Positions 24,835 to 35,605 of a DNA stretch of 64,000 nt are shown in pieces. This DNA comes from Azonexus fungiphilus (lineage in GTDB: Bacteria; Pseudomonadota; Gammaproteobacteria; Burkholderiales; Rhodocyclaceae). How positions within the stretch are numbered: position 1 is the first letter of the stretch; every line of letters starts with the position of its first letter. The translations under genes were made by a program, and so were the position numbers. Below the pieces are notes generated by a model. The model was not told the DNA's origin and made no database searches. It saw only the letters and a program-made list of their open reading frames with translations. Where the stretch lies: positions 350,119 to 414,118 of the forward strand of contig NZ_RBXP01000014.1 of NCBI RefSeq assembly GCF_003634965.1, written 5' to 3'.

Positions 24835-27351
24835 ATGACAGGTTTCTCCCGACGTCCGATTGCCGTGCTGGTTTGCTGCCTCTTTGCCGGCGCGCAGGGT
24901 TCGCATGCGGCGTTGGGCGGCTTGCCGGCAGCCCGGCCAGGCGTTGCCGACAGCATCGCGACGATCGAGGCAGCGCCGCTGCGGGTCGAGCGCAAGCTGG
25001 CCGTTGCCGCGCGCCAGAAATCCTCGCGCAAGCTCGCTGCCGCCGGCAGCATCATCCCGGTGCTGACGCCGCCGAACAAGGACGTGCCCCTGTTCCTGAC
25101 CGCCGACAGCATGGAAGGCCAGACCGACGAGCTGGCCGTCGCCGAAGGCAACGTCGAACTGCGCAAGGCCGAGTTGTTGCTGCAGTCCGACAAGCTGACC
25201 TATCGTCCGCTCGACGACGAAGTCGAGGCCACCGGGCAGGTCCGCCTGGCGCAGAACGGCATGGAGGTCGAGGCCGATCACCTGAAGATGAAGCTCACCG
25301 AGCAGCTCGGCTTTGCCGACAAGGCGCGCTATTCGGTGACCCGGGAGGTTGACAGCAAGCTCTACGAGGAAAACCGTACCGTGGTCACGGTGACCAGCGT
25401 CAACGGTGCCAACAGCGGCGCGCCGATGATGCTCAATGTGCCCAACGTCTACGGTTTGCCGGTCGACTCGCCGGCGCCGCGCGAAATGACCGGCAGCGGT
25501 ACCGCCGAGCGCATCGATTTCCACGGCGAGAACCACATGCGCCTGAGCCAGGGCACCTTCTCGACCTGCAAGCCGGCGTCGCCCGACTGGTACCTCAAGG
25601 CCGAGCGCATCGATCTCGACTACGACAGCAACTACGGACGCGCCGACGATACCTCGCTGTGGTTCAAGGGGGTGCCGCTGTTCTACGCGCCCAAGGCCTG
25701 GTTCCCGATCAGCACCGACCGGCGCTCGGGGATGCTCAGTCCGTCGTTCAAGCAGTCGACGAAGACCGGTTTCGACCTGACCGCGCCGTTCTACTGGAAC
25801 ATCGCACCCAACTACGATGCGACCTTCTATCCGCGCTACATGAGCAAGCGCGGCACGCAGCTGGGAATCGAAACGCGCTACATGAACGAGGGCGTCGAGA
25901 GCGACGTGCGCACCGAATACATGGGCAACGACAGCAGCGAACGCCGCCGTCGCTATGCCTACGCGCTGCGCCACCAGCAGCAGTTCGGCGACGGCTTTGC
26001 CGCGGCGCTGAACTGGAACGGCGTGTCCGACGACAACTACTGGGAGGACATGTCGTCGCGCCTGCTGCAGACCTCGCAGGTCCAGCTCGAGCGACGGGCG
26101 ACGCTGTCGTACGTGCCCAGTCCCTGGCTGCAGAGTTCGCTGCAGGTGCTGCGCTACCAGACGCTGCAGCCGGACCCGGACAACCCGATCGCCCGCCCGT
26201 ATTTCCTCGAGCCGCAGCTGAACCTGCTGGGCTACCGGCCTAACCTCGGCGGTTTCGATTTCACGCTGGTCGGCCAGTATTCGCGCTTTACCCATGAGGA
26301 TCGCCAGAGCAAGGATACCGGCGATCGTCTGGTGCTCTATCCGCAGATCAGTTTCCCGGTGATCAGTGCCGCGCTTCAGGTTACGCCGAAACTCGGCCTG
26401 CACATGAGCAGCTACGCGATTGACCGGGCGACCCTGAACGGCGGCGGCACGGATCGCATTTCGCGGGTGCTGCCGACCTTTTCGCTGGATTCGACGGTGG
26501 TCTTCGAACGCGAAGGTCGACTGCTTGACCAAGACTACGTGCAGACGCTGGAGCCGCGGCTGTACTACGTATACATCCCCTACAAGAAGCAGGGCGACAT
26601 CCCGGTCTTCGATACCGGCCTGTCCGACTTCAACTTTGCCCAGGTCTTCTCGGAGAATCGCTACAGCGGCTACGACCGGATCAACGATGCGCACCAGCTG
26701 ACTGCCGCGCTGACGACCAGGATTCTTGATGCCCAGACCGGCGCCGAGCAGTTCAAGGCGATGCTCGGCCAGCGCTACTACTTTGCCAAACAGCGGGTCA
26801 CGCTGCCGGGTGAAACCTCGCGTCAGGACAATTTCTCCAACCTGATCGCTTCCGTGACCGGCCTGGTTGCGCCCAAGACCTATGCCGAAGCGACCTGGGA
26901 ATACAACTACGACGACCGGACCAGCGACCGCTTCTCGGCCGGTGTGCGCTACCAGCCGGACTACGGCAAGGTGCTCTCGGCCAGCTATCGCTATACCCGC
27001 GACCCGCTGACCAACAAGTCGATTGTCGACCAGGTCGATTTCGCCGGCCAGTGGCCGCTGGCGCCGCAGTGGTACGCGGTCGGCCGCTTCAATTACTCGC
27101 TGCGCGACAGCCAGGCCCTGGAAACCATCGGCGGTCTCGAGTACAACGCCGGCTGCTGGGCCGTCCGCGGTGTCGTCCAGCGCCTGACCGCGACCTCGGG
27201 CTCGCCCAACACGACCTTCTTCCTGCAGCTCGAACTGCAGGACTTCACCAGTATCGGTTCCAACCCGCTCAGCCTGCTGCGGCGCAGCATCCCGGGTTAT
27301 GGTAAAACCAACGAACTGTCGTCCGACCGCAGCCTGATCTCCAACCAGTGA
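24835..27351 (+). CDS. lptD: LPS-assembly protein LptD
   Basis: An 838-residue outer-membrane beta-barrel that inserts lipopolysaccharide into the outer leaflet with LptE. Signal peptide (about 1-25, [15 protein letters not shown]), N-terminal OstA-like periplasmic domain (about 85-200, [20 protein letters not shown]), then a long barrel with many aromatic beta-strands ending near [16 protein letters not shown]. Only one Cys is seen at each conserved disulfide region ([11 protein letters not shown] and NAGCWAVRG), fewer than the four of E. coli. First gene of lptD-surA-pdxA-rsmA, the classical order. Confidence 0.96.
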   Translation: MTGFSRRPIAVLVCCLFAGAQGSHAALGGLPAARPGVADSIATIEAAPLRVERKLAVAARQKSSRKLAAAGSIIPVLTPPNKDVPLFLTADSMEGQTDELAVAEGNVELRKAELLLQSDKLTYRPLDDEVEATGQVRLAQNGMEVEADHLKMKLTEQLGFADKARYSVTREVDSKLYEENRTVVTVTSVNGANSGAPMMLNVPNVYGLPVDSPAPREMTGSGTAERIDFHGENHMRLSQGTFSTCKPASPDWYLKAERIDLDYDSNYGRADDTSLWFKGVPLFYAPKAWFPISTDRRSGMLSPSFKQSTKTGFDLTAPFYWNIAPNYDATFYPRYMSKRGTQLGIETRYMNEGVESDVRTEYMGNDSSERRRRYAYALRHQQQFGDGFAAALNWNGVSDDNYWEDMSSRLLQTSQVQLERRATLSYVPSPWLQSSLQVLRYQTLQPDPDNPIARPYFLEPQLNLLGYRPNLGGFDFTLVGQYSRFTHEDRQSKDTGDRLVLYPQISFPVISAALQVTPKLGLHMSSYAIDRATLNGGGTDRISRVLPTFSLDSTVVFEREGRLLDQDYVQTLEPRLYYVYIPYKKQGDIPVFDTGLSDFNFAQVFSENRYSGYDRINDAHQLTAALTTRILDAQTGAEQFKAMLGQRYYFAKQRVTLPGETSRQDNFSNLIASVTGLVAPKTYAEATWEYNYDDRTSDRFSAGVRYQPDYGKVLSASYRYTRDPLTNKSIVDQVDFAGQWPLAPQWYAVGRFNYSLRDSQALETIGGLEYNAGCWAVRGVVQRLTATSGSPNTTFFLQLELQDFTSIGSNPLSLLRRSIPGYGKTNELSSDRSLISNQ

Positions 27352-27356
27352 CCCTC

Positions 27357-28655
27357 ATGCCCAAGACTTTTTCCCTCCTGCTCGCCTTTTTCTGTTCCCT
27401 GCTTGCCTTGCCGGCCGCCGTCTCGGCGCAGGAGCCGGTCGAGGCCGATTACATCGTCGCCGTCGTCGGCGACAGCGTGATCACCCGCAACGAACTGCGC
27501 GCCCGTCTGGCCGCTGCCTTGCGCCAACTCGAGAAGCAGGGGACGCCGCTACCGCCGCAGGATGTGCTCGAGCGCCAGATGCTCGAACGGATGATCATGG
27601 ACCAGGCGCAGTTCGCCTATGCCAAGGAGAGCGGGCTGCGCATCGACGACGCCCAGCTCGACCAGGCGATCGGCCGCATCGCCGCCAACAACAACATGAA
27701 CCTGGTGCAGTTCCGCAGTGCCCTCGAGAAGGACGGCATCGCCTATGCCGATTTCCGCGAGGAGATCCGCGGCGAGATGATCATGGCCCGCCTGCGCGAA
27801 CGCGAGGTCGAGAGCCGCCTGGTCGTCTCCGACAGCGAAATCGACAACCACCTGGCCAACCAGGCCGCCAGCGGCGGTGGCGACGAATACCGGCTGGCGC
27901 ACATCCTGTTGCGGGCGCCGGAGTCGGTGACGCCGGAGCAGCTGGCCAAGTTGCGCAAGCGCGCCGAGCAGGCGCTGGCCAAGGCGCGTGCCGGCGAGAA
28001 CTTCGCCGAGCTGACCGCCGCCTACTCGGATGCCCCCGACGCGCTGCAGGGCGGCGACCTCGGCTGGCGGCCGCTCGACCGCCTGCCGACGCTCTATGCC
28101 GAAGCCGCGGCCCGTCTCGGCGATGGCAAGGTCAGCGACCTGCTGCGCTCGGCCGCCGGTTTCCACATCATCAAGCTGGTCGCCAAGCGCGGCGGCAACG
28201 GCCCGGCCTCGGTGCAGCAGACCAATGCCCGGCATATCCTGATCCGGGTCAATGAAGTCGTTTCCGAAGCCGAAGCCCGCCATCGCCTCGAAACCGTCCG
28301 CGAGCGCATCGTCAACGGCATGGATTTCGCCGAGCAGGCGCGGGTCTTCTCGCAGGACGGTTCCGCGGCCAAGGGCGGCGATCTCGGCTGGCTCAACCCG
28401 GGCGACACCGTGCCCGATTTCGAGCGGGCGATGGACGCCCTGAAGCCGGGCGAACTCAGCCCGGTCGTCAAATCGCCGTTCGGCATGCACCTGATCCAGG
28501 TGATCGAACGCCGCGAACGCGACGTCTCGGCCGAGCGCCAGCGCCTGGTCGCCCGCCAGGCGATCCGCGAGCGCAAGCTCGACGACGCCTACCAGGACTG
28601 GCTGCGCCAGCTGCGCGACCGCACCTACGTCGAAAACCGCCTGGAGCAGCAATGA
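27357..28655 (+). CDS. surA: Periplasmic chaperone and peptidyl-prolyl isomerase SurA
   Basis: A 432-residue chaperone for outer-membrane proteins. Signal peptide [25 protein letters not shown]-terminal SurA domain with [17 protein letters not shown], two parvulin-type domains ([12 protein letters not shown] near 180 and NARHILIRV near 290, each with GGDLGW). The ATG at 27357 is preferred; a GTG at 27348 in the lptD stop is also possible. Overlaps pdxA by 4 bp. Confidence 0.95.
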   Translation: MPKTFSLLLAFFCSLLALPAAVSAQEPVEADYIVAVVGDSVITRNELRARLAAALRQLEKQGTPLPPQDVLERQMLERMIMDQAQFAYAKESGLRIDDAQLDQAIGRIAANNNMNLVQFRSALEKDGIAYADFREEIRGEMIMARLREREVESRLVVSDSEIDNHLANQAASGGGDEYRLAHILLRAPESVTPEQLAKLRKRAEQALAKARAGENFAELTAAYSDAPDALQGGDLGWRPLDRLPTLYAEAAARLGDGKVSDLLRSAAGFHIIKLVAKRGGNGPASVQQTNARHILIRVNEVVSEAEARHRLETVRERIVNGMDFAEQARVFSQDGSAAKGGDLGWLNPGDTVPDFERAMDALKPGELSPVVKSPFGMHLIQVIERRERDVSAERQRLVARQAIRERKLDDAYQDWLRQLRDRTYVENRLEQQ

Positions 28656-29659
28656 CCGTACCGGTGATCGCCGTCACCAGCGGCGAGCCGGCCGGCATCG
28701 GTCCCGAACTCTGTCTGCGCCTGGCCGGCTGGTCCGGTCCCGGCCGCCCGGTCGTCCTCGGCGACCGCGACTTGCTGCGCGAGCGCGCCGAGCAGCTCGG
28801 CCTCGACATCGAACTGCGCGATTACGCGCCTGCCGGTTTTTCGGAAAATTTGACGGTCGACCGTCAAATTCTCGAGATTTTGCCTGTGCCGCTTGCCGTG
28901 CCCGCCCGTCCCGGCGTGCTCGACCCGGCCAACGGCGCCTACGTGCTGGCGCTGCTCGACCGCGCGCTGGCCGGCTGCCAGTCCGGCGAATTCGCCGCGA
29001 TGGCGACGGCGCCGGTGCACAAGGGCGTGATCAACGACGCCGGCGTCGCCTTCACCGGTCATACCGAATACCTGGCCGAAAAAACCGGCACGCCGCTGGT
29101 GGTGATGATGCTTGCCGGCGATACCGAACGCGGTCCGCTGCGCGTCGCGCTGGCGACCACGCACCTACCGCTCAAGGAGGTGCCGGCGGCGATCACCGGC
29201 GAACTGCTCGAACGCACGCTGCGCATCGTCGACGCCGACCTGCGCGGCAAGTACGGCATCGCCGAACCGCGCATCCTGGTCGCCGGGCTCAACCCGCATG
29301 CCGGCGAGGGCGGTTATCTCGGCCGCGAGGAAATCGACATCATCGAACCGGCGCTGGCCCGGCTGCGCAGCGAAGGTCTGCAACTTTCCGGCCCGCATCC
29401 CGCCGACACCATGTTCACCCCGCCGGTGCTCGCCGGCGGCGACGCGGTGCTGGCCATGTACCACGACCAGGGCCTGACCGCGCTCAAGTACGCCACCTTC
29501 GGCAACGGCATCAACGTCACGCTCGGCCTGCCGGTGATCCGCACCTCGGTCGATCACGGCACCGCGCTGGCGCTCGCCGGCAGCGGCCAGGCCGACCCCG
29601 GCAGCCTGTTCGCGGCGGTCAGCGAAGCGGCCAGAATGGCAATGAGGAAGCAAGCATGA
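28652..29659 (+). CDS. pdxA: 4-hydroxythreonine-4-phosphate dehydrogenase
   Basis: A 335-residue enzyme of pyridoxal phosphate synthesis. Strong features: [67 protein letters not shown] and [14 protein letters not shown] with metal-binding His residues. A perfect 24-bp palindrome (28847-28870) is carried in frame and encodes [12 protein letters not shown] in a loop that is variable in the family, so function is probably intact. ATG overlaps surA; the stop overlaps the rsmA start. Confidence 0.96.
   Translation: MTVPVIAVTSGEPAGIGPELCLRLAGWSGPGRPVVLGDRDLLRERAEQLGLDIELRDYAPAGFSENLTVDRQILEILPVPLAVPARPGVLDPANGAYVLALLDRALAGCQSGEFAAMATAPVHKGVINDAGVAFTGHTEYLAEKTGTPLVVMMLAGDTERGPLRVALATTHLPLKEVPAAITGELLERTLRIVDADLRGKYGIAEPRILVAGLNPHAGEGGYLGREEIDIIEPALARLRSEGLQLSGPHPADTMFTPPVLAGGDAVLAMYHDQGLTALKYATFGNGINVTLGLPVIRTSVDHGTALALAGSGQADPGSLFAAVSEAARMAMRKQA
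28847..28870. repeat. Perfect 24-bp palindrome inside pdxA
   Basis: AATTTGACGGTC is followed directly by its exact reverse complement, centred between 28858 and 28859. This is the longest copy of the window's recurrent ACGGTCGACCGT palindrome and may show the complete form of the element. Confidence 0.85.
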
Positions 29660-30426
29660 AGGGACACGTCGCGCGCAAGCGTTTCGGCCAGAACTTCCTG
29701 GTCGACCAGGGCATCATCGGCGCCATCGTCTCGGCGATCAATCCGGCGCGCACCGACAGCGTCGTCGAGATCGGCCCCGGCCTCGGCGCCATCACCGTGC
29801 CGCTGCTCGAGCGCGTCGACCGGCTGCACGTCGTCGAGATCGACCGCGACCTGATCGCCCGCCTGAAGAAGCAGCATCCGGCCGAGCGCCTGAGCATCCA
29901 CGAAGGCGATGCGCTCGCCTTCGACTTCGCCAGCATCGGCAGCGACCTGCGCCTGGTCGGCAACCTGCCCTACAACATCTCGACGCCGCTGCTCTTCCAC
30001 CTTGCCAGCTACGGCCGGCAGGTGCGCGACATGCACTTCATGCTGCAGAAGGAAGTCGTCGAGCGCATGGTCGCCGAGCCGGGCAACGCCGACTACGGCC
30101 GGCTGTCGGTGATGCTGCAGTACAGCTTCTGGCTGGAATGGCTGATCGACGTGCCGCCGGAGAGTTTCGACCCGGCGCCCAAGGTCGATTCGGCGGTCGT
30201 CCGCCTGATTCCCAAGGCGCCCGAGCTGCTGAACGCCAGGGACCCGGTGCGTTTCTCGTCGCTGGTCCAGGCCGCCTTCGCCCAGCGTCGCAAGATGCTG
30301 CGCAACAACCTCAAGGGCATCCTCGACGACGCCGGCTTCGCCGCCCTCGGCATCGCTCCGACGCTGCGTCCGGAAGACCTCGAAGTCGGCGACTACGTGC
30401 GCATCGCCAACTACCTGAGCAAATAG
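29656..30426 (+). CDS. rsmA: 16S rRNA dimethyladenosine transferase
   Basis: A 256-residue SAM enzyme (KsgA) dimethylating two adenines near the 3' end of 16S rRNA. N-terminal [12 protein letters not shown], motif [12 protein letters not shown], motif [15 protein letters not shown]. Its ATG overlaps the pdxA stop (ATGA); last gene of the lptD operon, followed directly by a terminator. Confidence 0.97.
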   Translation: MKGHVARKRFGQNFLVDQGIIGAIVSAINPARTDSVVEIGPGLGAITVPLLERVDRLHVVEIDRDLIARLKKQHPAERLSIHEGDALAFDFASIGSDLRLVGNLPYNISTPLLFHLASYGRQVRDMHFMLQKEVVERMVAEPGNADYGRLSVMLQYSFWLEWLIDVPPESFDPAPKVDSAVVRLIPKAPELLNARDPVRFSSLVQAAFAQRRKMLRNNLKGILDDAGFAALGIAPTLRPEDLEVGDYVRIANYLSK

Positions 30427-30448
30427 AAACCCGCCGCAGCGGGTTTTT
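30427..30448 (+). terminator. Rho-independent terminator after rsmA
   Basis: AAACCCGC-CGCA-GCGGGTTT followed by TT, immediately after the rsmA stop codon. GC stem plus T-run; the symmetrical A-run means it could also serve the DUF2892 gene arriving from the other side. Confidence 0.85.
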
Positions 30449-30467
30449 GTCCTGGGCTTGCGCCGCT

Positions 30468-30659
30468 TCAGTCCTTCTTCAGCGGGCAGGTGTTCAGGCC
30501 GATCAGCGGATACAGCGGGCACCAGCCCATCAGGCCGGTGGCCAGGGGGACGATGCCGATCCACGCCCAGACCGGGCCGCCGGTGAGGGCCCAGGCGATC
30601 AGGGCGATGCCGGCCACGATGCGCAGGACCTTGTCGATGCCGCCAACATTGCTTTTCAT
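30468..30659 (-). CDS. DUF2892 small inner-membrane protein
   Basis: 63 residues: N-terminal MKSNVGGIDKVLRIVAGIALI, two transmembrane helices and the signature GWCPLYPLIGLNTCPLKK, which defines the DUF2892 (YgaP C-terminal-like) family. The cysteines in WCPLY and NTCP are conserved. The start at 30659 gives the canonical N-terminus. DUF2892 proteins often accompany rhodanese or sulfur/nitrogen-oxide response genes; here the neighbour is a Crp/Fnr regulator with an inverted repeat in between. Confidence 0.85.
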   Translation of the reverse strand: MKSNVGGIDKVLRIVAGIALIAWALTGGPVWAWIGIVPLATGLMGWCPLYPLIGLNTCPLKKD

Positions 30660-30710
30660 GATGTGTTCTCCGGTAGTTGAGTAGACGACGCCAATGTAAG
30701 CGCGGCGCGC

Positions 30711-30732
30711 GACCCAGTATGTAACCTGGGTC
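30711..30732. promoter_or_regulatory. Inverted repeat between the Crp/Fnr gene and DUF2892 gene
   Basis: GACCCAG and CTGGGTC form perfect 7-bp arms separated by 8 bp, overlapping the last two bases of the Crp/Fnr stop codon and 52 bp before the DUF2892 start. Spacing and size suit a dimeric regulator or a weak hairpin; it is not the canonical Fnr/Crp half-site pair. Confidence 0.4.
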
Positions 30733-31399
30733 ACACAGCGGCAAGTTTGTTCAGGCCGTCGCGGTCGGTCACGGTCAACTGCTCGCGGCCGAGCAAAACC
30801 AGGCCCTGCGCGGCGAAGCCCTTGAGCAGGCGGCTGACGATCTCGCGCACGCTGCCGAGTTCGTCGGCCAGTTGCTGGTGGGTGACGTTCAGGGTGTCGC
30901 TCTGGCGGGCCAGGATCAGCCTGGCCAGGCGCTGGTCGAGGCGGGCGAAGGCGACTTCCTCGACCAGTTGCATCAGTTCGCCGATGCGTTCGGCGAAGAG
31001 ATGGAAGACGAAATCGCGGAATGGCGGGTGGTCGACCAGCAGCTGGGCGAACTCGGCCACCGGCAGGGCGAGCAGGGTGAGCGGCGTTTCGGCGATGCCG
31101 CGGGCGTTGTAGTCGCTACGCCCGAGCAGGCAGGACGAGGAGATGATGCAGGAGCCGCCGGGCGCGACCCGGTAGAGCATCAGCTCGCGGCCGCTCGCCG
31201 CCTGCTTGACGACCTTGATGCTGCCCGCCAGCAGCAGCGGAAAGCCGGCGCACGGCTGGTGTTCGGCGAACACCGCGGTGCCGGCCGGCAGCGTCGCCGC
31301 CGGCGCCTGCAGCAGGCGTTCGAGGCGGGCTTCGGCGAGGCCGGCGAGCGCCGGGTAGAGGCGCAGCAGTTGTTGACGGTCGACGGCGCTATTCGGCAC
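30731..31399 (-). CDS. Crp/Fnr-family transcription regulator
   Basis: About 222 residues: a cyclic-nucleotide-binding-like beta-roll (about 20-130, AGFPLLLAGSIKVVKQAASGRELMLYRV) and a C-terminal winged helix with LNVTHQQLADELGSVREIVSRLLKGF. No N-terminal four-Cys cluster as in Fnr; Cys residues occur within GGSCIISSSCLLG. The start is uncertain: GTG 31399 (5 bp after the xthA stop) or ATG 31432 overlapping xthA. A half-palindrome repeat (31376-31384) sits just inside the GTG start. The HTH resembles regulators that respond to redox or sulfide stress, but the effector cannot be read; the adjacent DUF2892 gene is a plausible target. Confidence 0.82.
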   Translation of the reverse strand: MPNSAVDRQQLLRLYPALAGLAEARLERLLQAPAATLPAGTAVFAEHQPCAGFPLLLAGSIKVVKQAASGRELMLYRVAPGGSCIISSSCLLGRSDYNARGIAETPLTLLALPVAEFAQLLVDHPPFRDFVFHLFAERIGELMQLVEEVAFARLDQRLARLILARQSDTLNVTHQQLADELGSVREIVSRLLKGFAAQGLVLLGREQLTVTDRDGLNKLAAV

Positions 31400-31403
31400 T
31401 TTT

Positions 31404-32164
<761 letters not shown>

Positions 32165-32168
<4 letters not shown>

Positions 32169-32629
32169 GGCTTGCCCCCGCTCGTCTTCGGGTAGCCGGC
32201 GATGTCCAGCAGGTTGTCGTAGGCGGCCGGGTTGTAGCCGCGCTGGCGCTGGTTGCCGACCTTCAGCGTCGGCACGAAGACGTCGCCGACCAGCTTCTTG
32301 ACCTCGTCGAATTCCTCCGGCGTCTGGATCGATTTCTCGGTGAACGGCACCTTGCGCTTCTGCAGCAGTTCGCGCGCCTGGCGGCATTCCTCGATGCAGT
32401 CGGGGGCGGTGTACAGCAGCACCGGGAAGGTTTCGGCCGCCTTCTTCGTCGCGAACGGCAGGCCGTCGTCGGGTTGCGCCTTGCCGCCGGCCTTGGCGGC
32501 GTTGCGCACCTGGCCGGGCGGCGGCGTGTCGGAGACGACGGTGCGGCCGCTGCTGTCGGTCCAGCGGTAGGTCTGGGCGTGCACGCCGGCGCAGCACAGC
32601 GCCAGGCAGAGGACGAGCAGTCGTGACAT
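32165..32629 (-). CDS. DUF4124 and glutaredoxin-like exported protein
   Basis: 154 residues with a cleavable signal peptide (MSRLLVLCLALCCAGVHA), a DUF4124 segment (YRWTDSSGRTVVSDTPPPG) and a glutaredoxin-fold part with VLLYTAPDCIEECRQARELLQKRKVPFTEKSI and VPTLKVGNQRQRGYNPAAYDNLL. The active site is C-x3-C (CIEEC) rather than C-x2-C. Probably a periplasmic thiol protein. Translationally coupled to xthA through a TTGA overlap. Confidence 0.78.
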
Positions 32630-32649
32630 GGAGGTTCTCCCTGGAATGG

Positions 32650-34704
32650 TCAAGCGGCGATCATGCCGCTGTGGCGCAGCAGCGCGTCCGGGCTCGGGGC
32701 GCGGCCGCGGAAGGCGGTGAAGTTCTCCAGCGCCGGCCGTTCGCCGCCGCGCGACAGGATTTCGTCGAGGAAACGCTGGCCGACCACCGGGTCGAACGGG
32801 TCGCCGGCTTCCTCGAAGGCGGCGTAGCAGTCGGCCGACAGCACTTCCGCCCACTTGTAGCTGTAGTAGCCGGCCGCGTAGCCGCCGCCGAAGATGTGCG
32901 AGAAGCTGTTCGGGAAGCGGTGCCATGCGGGCGGAATCAGCACGGCGACTTCGTTGCGTACTTCGGCGAGCAGGTCCATCACGGTCGACTGGCCCTTGGG
33001 GTCGAATTCGTAGTGCAGGCGCATGTCGAAGATCGAGAATTCGAGCTGGCGCACGGTCATCATGCCGCTCTGGAAGTTCTTGGCGGCGAGCATCTTGTCG
33101 TAGAGCGCGCGCGGCAGCGGTGCGCCGCTGTCCACATGCGCGGTCATGCCCTGCAGCACGTCCCATTCCCAGCAGTAGTTTTCCATAAACTGGCTGGGCA
33201 GTTCGACCGCGTCCCACTCGACGCCGTGGATGCCGGAGACGCCCAGCTCCTCGCCGCGCGCCAGCAGGTGATGCAGGCCGTGGCCGGTTTCGTGGAACAG
33301 GGTCTGGACTTCATCGTGCGTGAAGGTCGCGGGTTTGCCGCCGACCGGGCGCGCGAAGTTGCAGTTGAGGTAGGCGATCGGCTTCTGGATGCCGCCGGCG
33401 GTACGCTTGCGCGAGCGCGCCTCGTCCATCCAGGCGCCGCCGCGCTTGGTCTCGCGGGCGTAGAGATCCATGTAGAACTGGCCGACCAGCTCGCCGGCCG
33501 GCGTTTCGATGCGGTAGAAGCGGACGTCCTCGTGCCACACCGGCGCCTTGTCTTCCTTGACCTTGACGGTGAACAGGCTCTCGATGACCTGAAACAGGCC
33601 GGCGATCACCTTCGGCTCGGTGAAGTACTGCTTCACTTCCTGCTCGGAGAAGGCGTAGCGCGCCTGCATCAGCTTCTCGGAGGCGTAGGCGGCGTCCCAG
33701 GGCTGGAAGTCGGTCAGGCCGAGTTCGTCCCTGGCAAAGGCTTTCAGTTCGGCGATGTCCTTTTCGGCGAAGGGCTTGGCCTTCTTTGCCATGTCGCGCA
33801 GGAAATCGAGCACCTGCGCCGGCGTGTCGGCCATCTTGGTGTACAGCGAGACTTCGGCGAAGTTGTTGAAGCCGAGCATCTGCGCATCTTCCGCCTTGAG
33901 TTCGAGCAGGCGCTTGATCAGCGGGCCGTTGTCCCATTCCGGCTTGGAGTAGCCGTTGTCGATCTCGGCGGCGCGCGTCGCGTAGGCGTGGTACATGCGC
34001 TGGCGCAGCTCGCGGTTTTCGGCGTATTGCATCAGTGGACCGTAAGAGGGCGCGTGCAGCGTGAATTTCCAGCCGGCGACACCGGCCTTCTCGGCGGCTT
34101 CGCGGGCGGCGTCCTTCGCGTACTCGGGCAGGCCGGCGAGCAGGCTTTCGTCGCTGACGATCTCGGCGAAGGCGTTGGTCGCGTCGAGCAGGTTTTCCGA
34201 GAACCTGGCGGCGATCTGCGACAGTTCTTCCATGATCGCCTGGAAGCGCGGCTTCTGGTCTTCCGGCAGTTCGGCGCCGCCGAGGCGGAAATCGCGCACC
34301 TCGTTGTCGACGATGCGCCGCTGTGCGACGGTCAACGTCGAATATTCGGCACTTTTCTTCAGCGCCCGGTACTTGTCGAACAGTTTCAGGTTCTGGCCGA
34401 GTTCGGTGTAGAAGCGCGAAACCTCCGGCAGCATCTCGTTGTAGGCCTCGCGCCAGGCGGGCACGTCGTTGACCGAATGCAGGTGGCCGACGATGCCCCA
34501 GGCCCGGCCGAAGCCTTCCAGGCCGTCGCTCAGGGCGCCGGCGAAGTCGGCCCAGGTGGCGGGCGTCGCGTCATCGGTCAGGCGTTCGACCAGCGCGCGG
34601 CCGTCGGCCAGCAGTTGCGTGATCGCCGGCTTGACGTGTTCCGGCTGGATCAGGTCGAAGCGGGGCAGGTCGGTGAAGTCGAGCAGCGGGTTGGTGGCGG
34701 TCAT
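32650..34704 (-). CDS. prlC: Oligopeptidase A (M3 metallopeptidase)
   Basis: A 684-residue cytosolic zinc peptidase, the normal length. The HExxH site is in LFHETGHGLHHLLARG with the third ligand further on in GIHGVEWDAVELPSQFMENYCW. It degrades peptides such as cleaved signal peptides. A copy of a shared 29-bp segment (34328-34356) encodes SAEYSTLTVAQRR in its N-terminal part. Confidence 0.95.
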   Translation of the reverse strand: MTATNPLLDFTDLPRFDLIQPEHVKPAITQLLADGRALVERLTDDATPATWADFAGALSDGLEGFGRAWGIVGHLHSVNDVPAWREAYNEMLPEVSRFYTELGQNLKLFDKYRALKKSAEYSTLTVAQRRIVDNEVRDFRLGGAELPEDQKPRFQAIMEELSQIAARFSENLLDATNAFAEIVSDESLLAGLPEYAKDAAREAAEKAGVAGWKFTLHAPSYGPLMQYAENRELRQRMYHAYATRAAEIDNGYSKPEWDNGPLIKRLLELKAEDAQMLGFNNFAEVSLYTKMADTPAQVLDFLRDMAKKAKPFAEKDIAELKAFARDELGLTDFQPWDAAYASEKLMQARYAFSEQEVKQYFTEPKVIAGLFQVIESLFTVKVKEDKAPVWHEDVRFYRIETPAGELVGQFYMDLYARETKRGGAWMDEARSRKRTAGGIQKPIAYLNCNFARPVGGKPATFTHDEVQTLFHETGHGLHHLLARGEELGVSGIHGVEWDAVELPSQFMENYCWEWDVLQGMTAHVDSGAPLPRALYDKMLAAKNFQSGMMTVRQLEFSIFDMRLHYEFDPKGQSTVMDLLAEVRNEVAVLIPPAWHRFPNSFSHIFGGGYAAGYYSYKWAEVLSADCYAAFEEAGDPFDPVVGQRFLDEILSRGGERPALENFTAFRGRAPSPDALLRHSGMIAA

Positions 34705-34717
34705 GGCGTTCCGGGGA

Positions 34718-34746
34718 AAGAAAAAAGGGGCGGTCGTGGCCGCCCC
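34718..34746 (-). terminator. Terminator between DUF2189 gene and prlC
   Basis: GGGGCGG-TCGTGG-CCGCCCC (34727-34746) followed on the minus strand by TTTTTTCTTTC. A classical strong intrinsic terminator 20 bp after the DUF2189 stop. Confidence 0.88.
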
Positions 34747-34766
34747 GGGTGATTGGCGTCAGCGTT

Positions 34767-35534
34767 CTATTCTACTAGCTCGCGGTAAGCATGCCACGAC
34801 GCATGGCCGAGCATCGGCATCAGCACGACCAGGCCGAACAGCAGCGTGGCGAAGCCGGTCAGTGTCAGTGTCACGATCAGCACCGCCCACAGCGCCAGCG
34901 GGCCGGGGTTGGCGGCGACGGCGCGCAGGCTGGTGGCCATCGCCGAGACCGGGTCGCAGTTCCGGTCCATGATCATCGGCACCGAGACGACGGCCAGTGC
35001 AAAGACGAAGGTGGCGAGCAGCGCGCCGACGATGCTCCAGGTGGCGACGAAGGCCAGGTGTTCGCCACCGATCAGGATTTCGCTGAGCAGCGCGCTGCCG
35101 GCAAAGGCGCCGCCGCCGCTGAGCAGGGCGAAGGCAATCGCCGTGAAGCGTTCCCAGAGTAGCGCGGTCAGCGCCAGCAGCAGGCCGAACAGCGCCAGCG
35201 ACTGGCCGTTGCGCCGGAAAGCGCACAGCGATTCGATGAACAGCGGTTTCTCGCCCTGTTCGCGGGCCCGGCTGAGTTCGTAGAGGCCGCCGGCGAGTAG
35301 CGGGGCGACCAGGAAGAAGCCGGAAATGGCGAAGGTCAGCAGGTGCGGATGGCTGACCAGCGAGAGCAGGATCAGGTCGCCGCCGAGCGCGAACAGCAGG
35401 CCGTAGGCCAGCGAGGGCAGGGGGTTGTGCCGGATGTCCTGCCAGGCGGCCTCCAGCCAGCGGCTGGGGGCACGCGCATCGATGCGGCGGATGCCGACAG
35501 CGGCATCGCCCGGACCGGAAAAGACGGTGTGCAT
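34767..35534 (-). CDS. DUF2189 integral membrane protein
   Basis: 255 residues with about six transmembrane helices and the family features WLEAAWQDIRHNPLPSLAYGLLFALGG near the N-terminus and GHASWHAYRELV at the C-terminus. Function is unknown; in many proteobacteria the family is near cytochrome or respiration genes, which is not the case here. The ATG at 35534 gives MHTVFSGPGD; a longer frame upstream lacks support. Confidence 0.82.
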   Translation of the reverse strand: MHTVFSGPGDAAVGIRRIDARAPSRWLEAAWQDIRHNPLPSLAYGLLFALGGDLILLSLVSHPHLLTFAISGFFLVAPLLAGGLYELSRAREQGEKPLFIESLCAFRRNGQSLALFGLLLALTALLWERFTAIAFALLSGGGAFAGSALLSEILIGGEHLAFVATWSIVGALLATFVFALAVVSVPMIMDRNCDPVSAMATSLRAVAANPGPLALWAVLIVTLTLTGFATLLFGLVVLMPMLGHASWHAYRELVE

Positions 35535-35580
35535 GGCTGGACTCCTTGGTCGAATCAGACACACCCGTCGGACTGCGGCG

Positions 35581-35599
35581 GCCGGGAACGGTTCCCGGC
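35581..35599 (-). terminator. Hairpin after purC
   Basis: GCCGGGAAC and GTTCCCGGC are perfect 9-bp arms with a single central base, 7 bp past the purC stop. No T-run on the purC side, so it may stabilise the transcript or work with Rho. Confidence 0.45.
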
Positions 35600-35605
35600 G
35601 CTTTG

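Noticed and set aside
28847..28870. The pdxA palindrome as an intrinsic terminator
   Set aside because: It lies in the middle of an intact coding region with continuous homology on both sides and no T-run follows.
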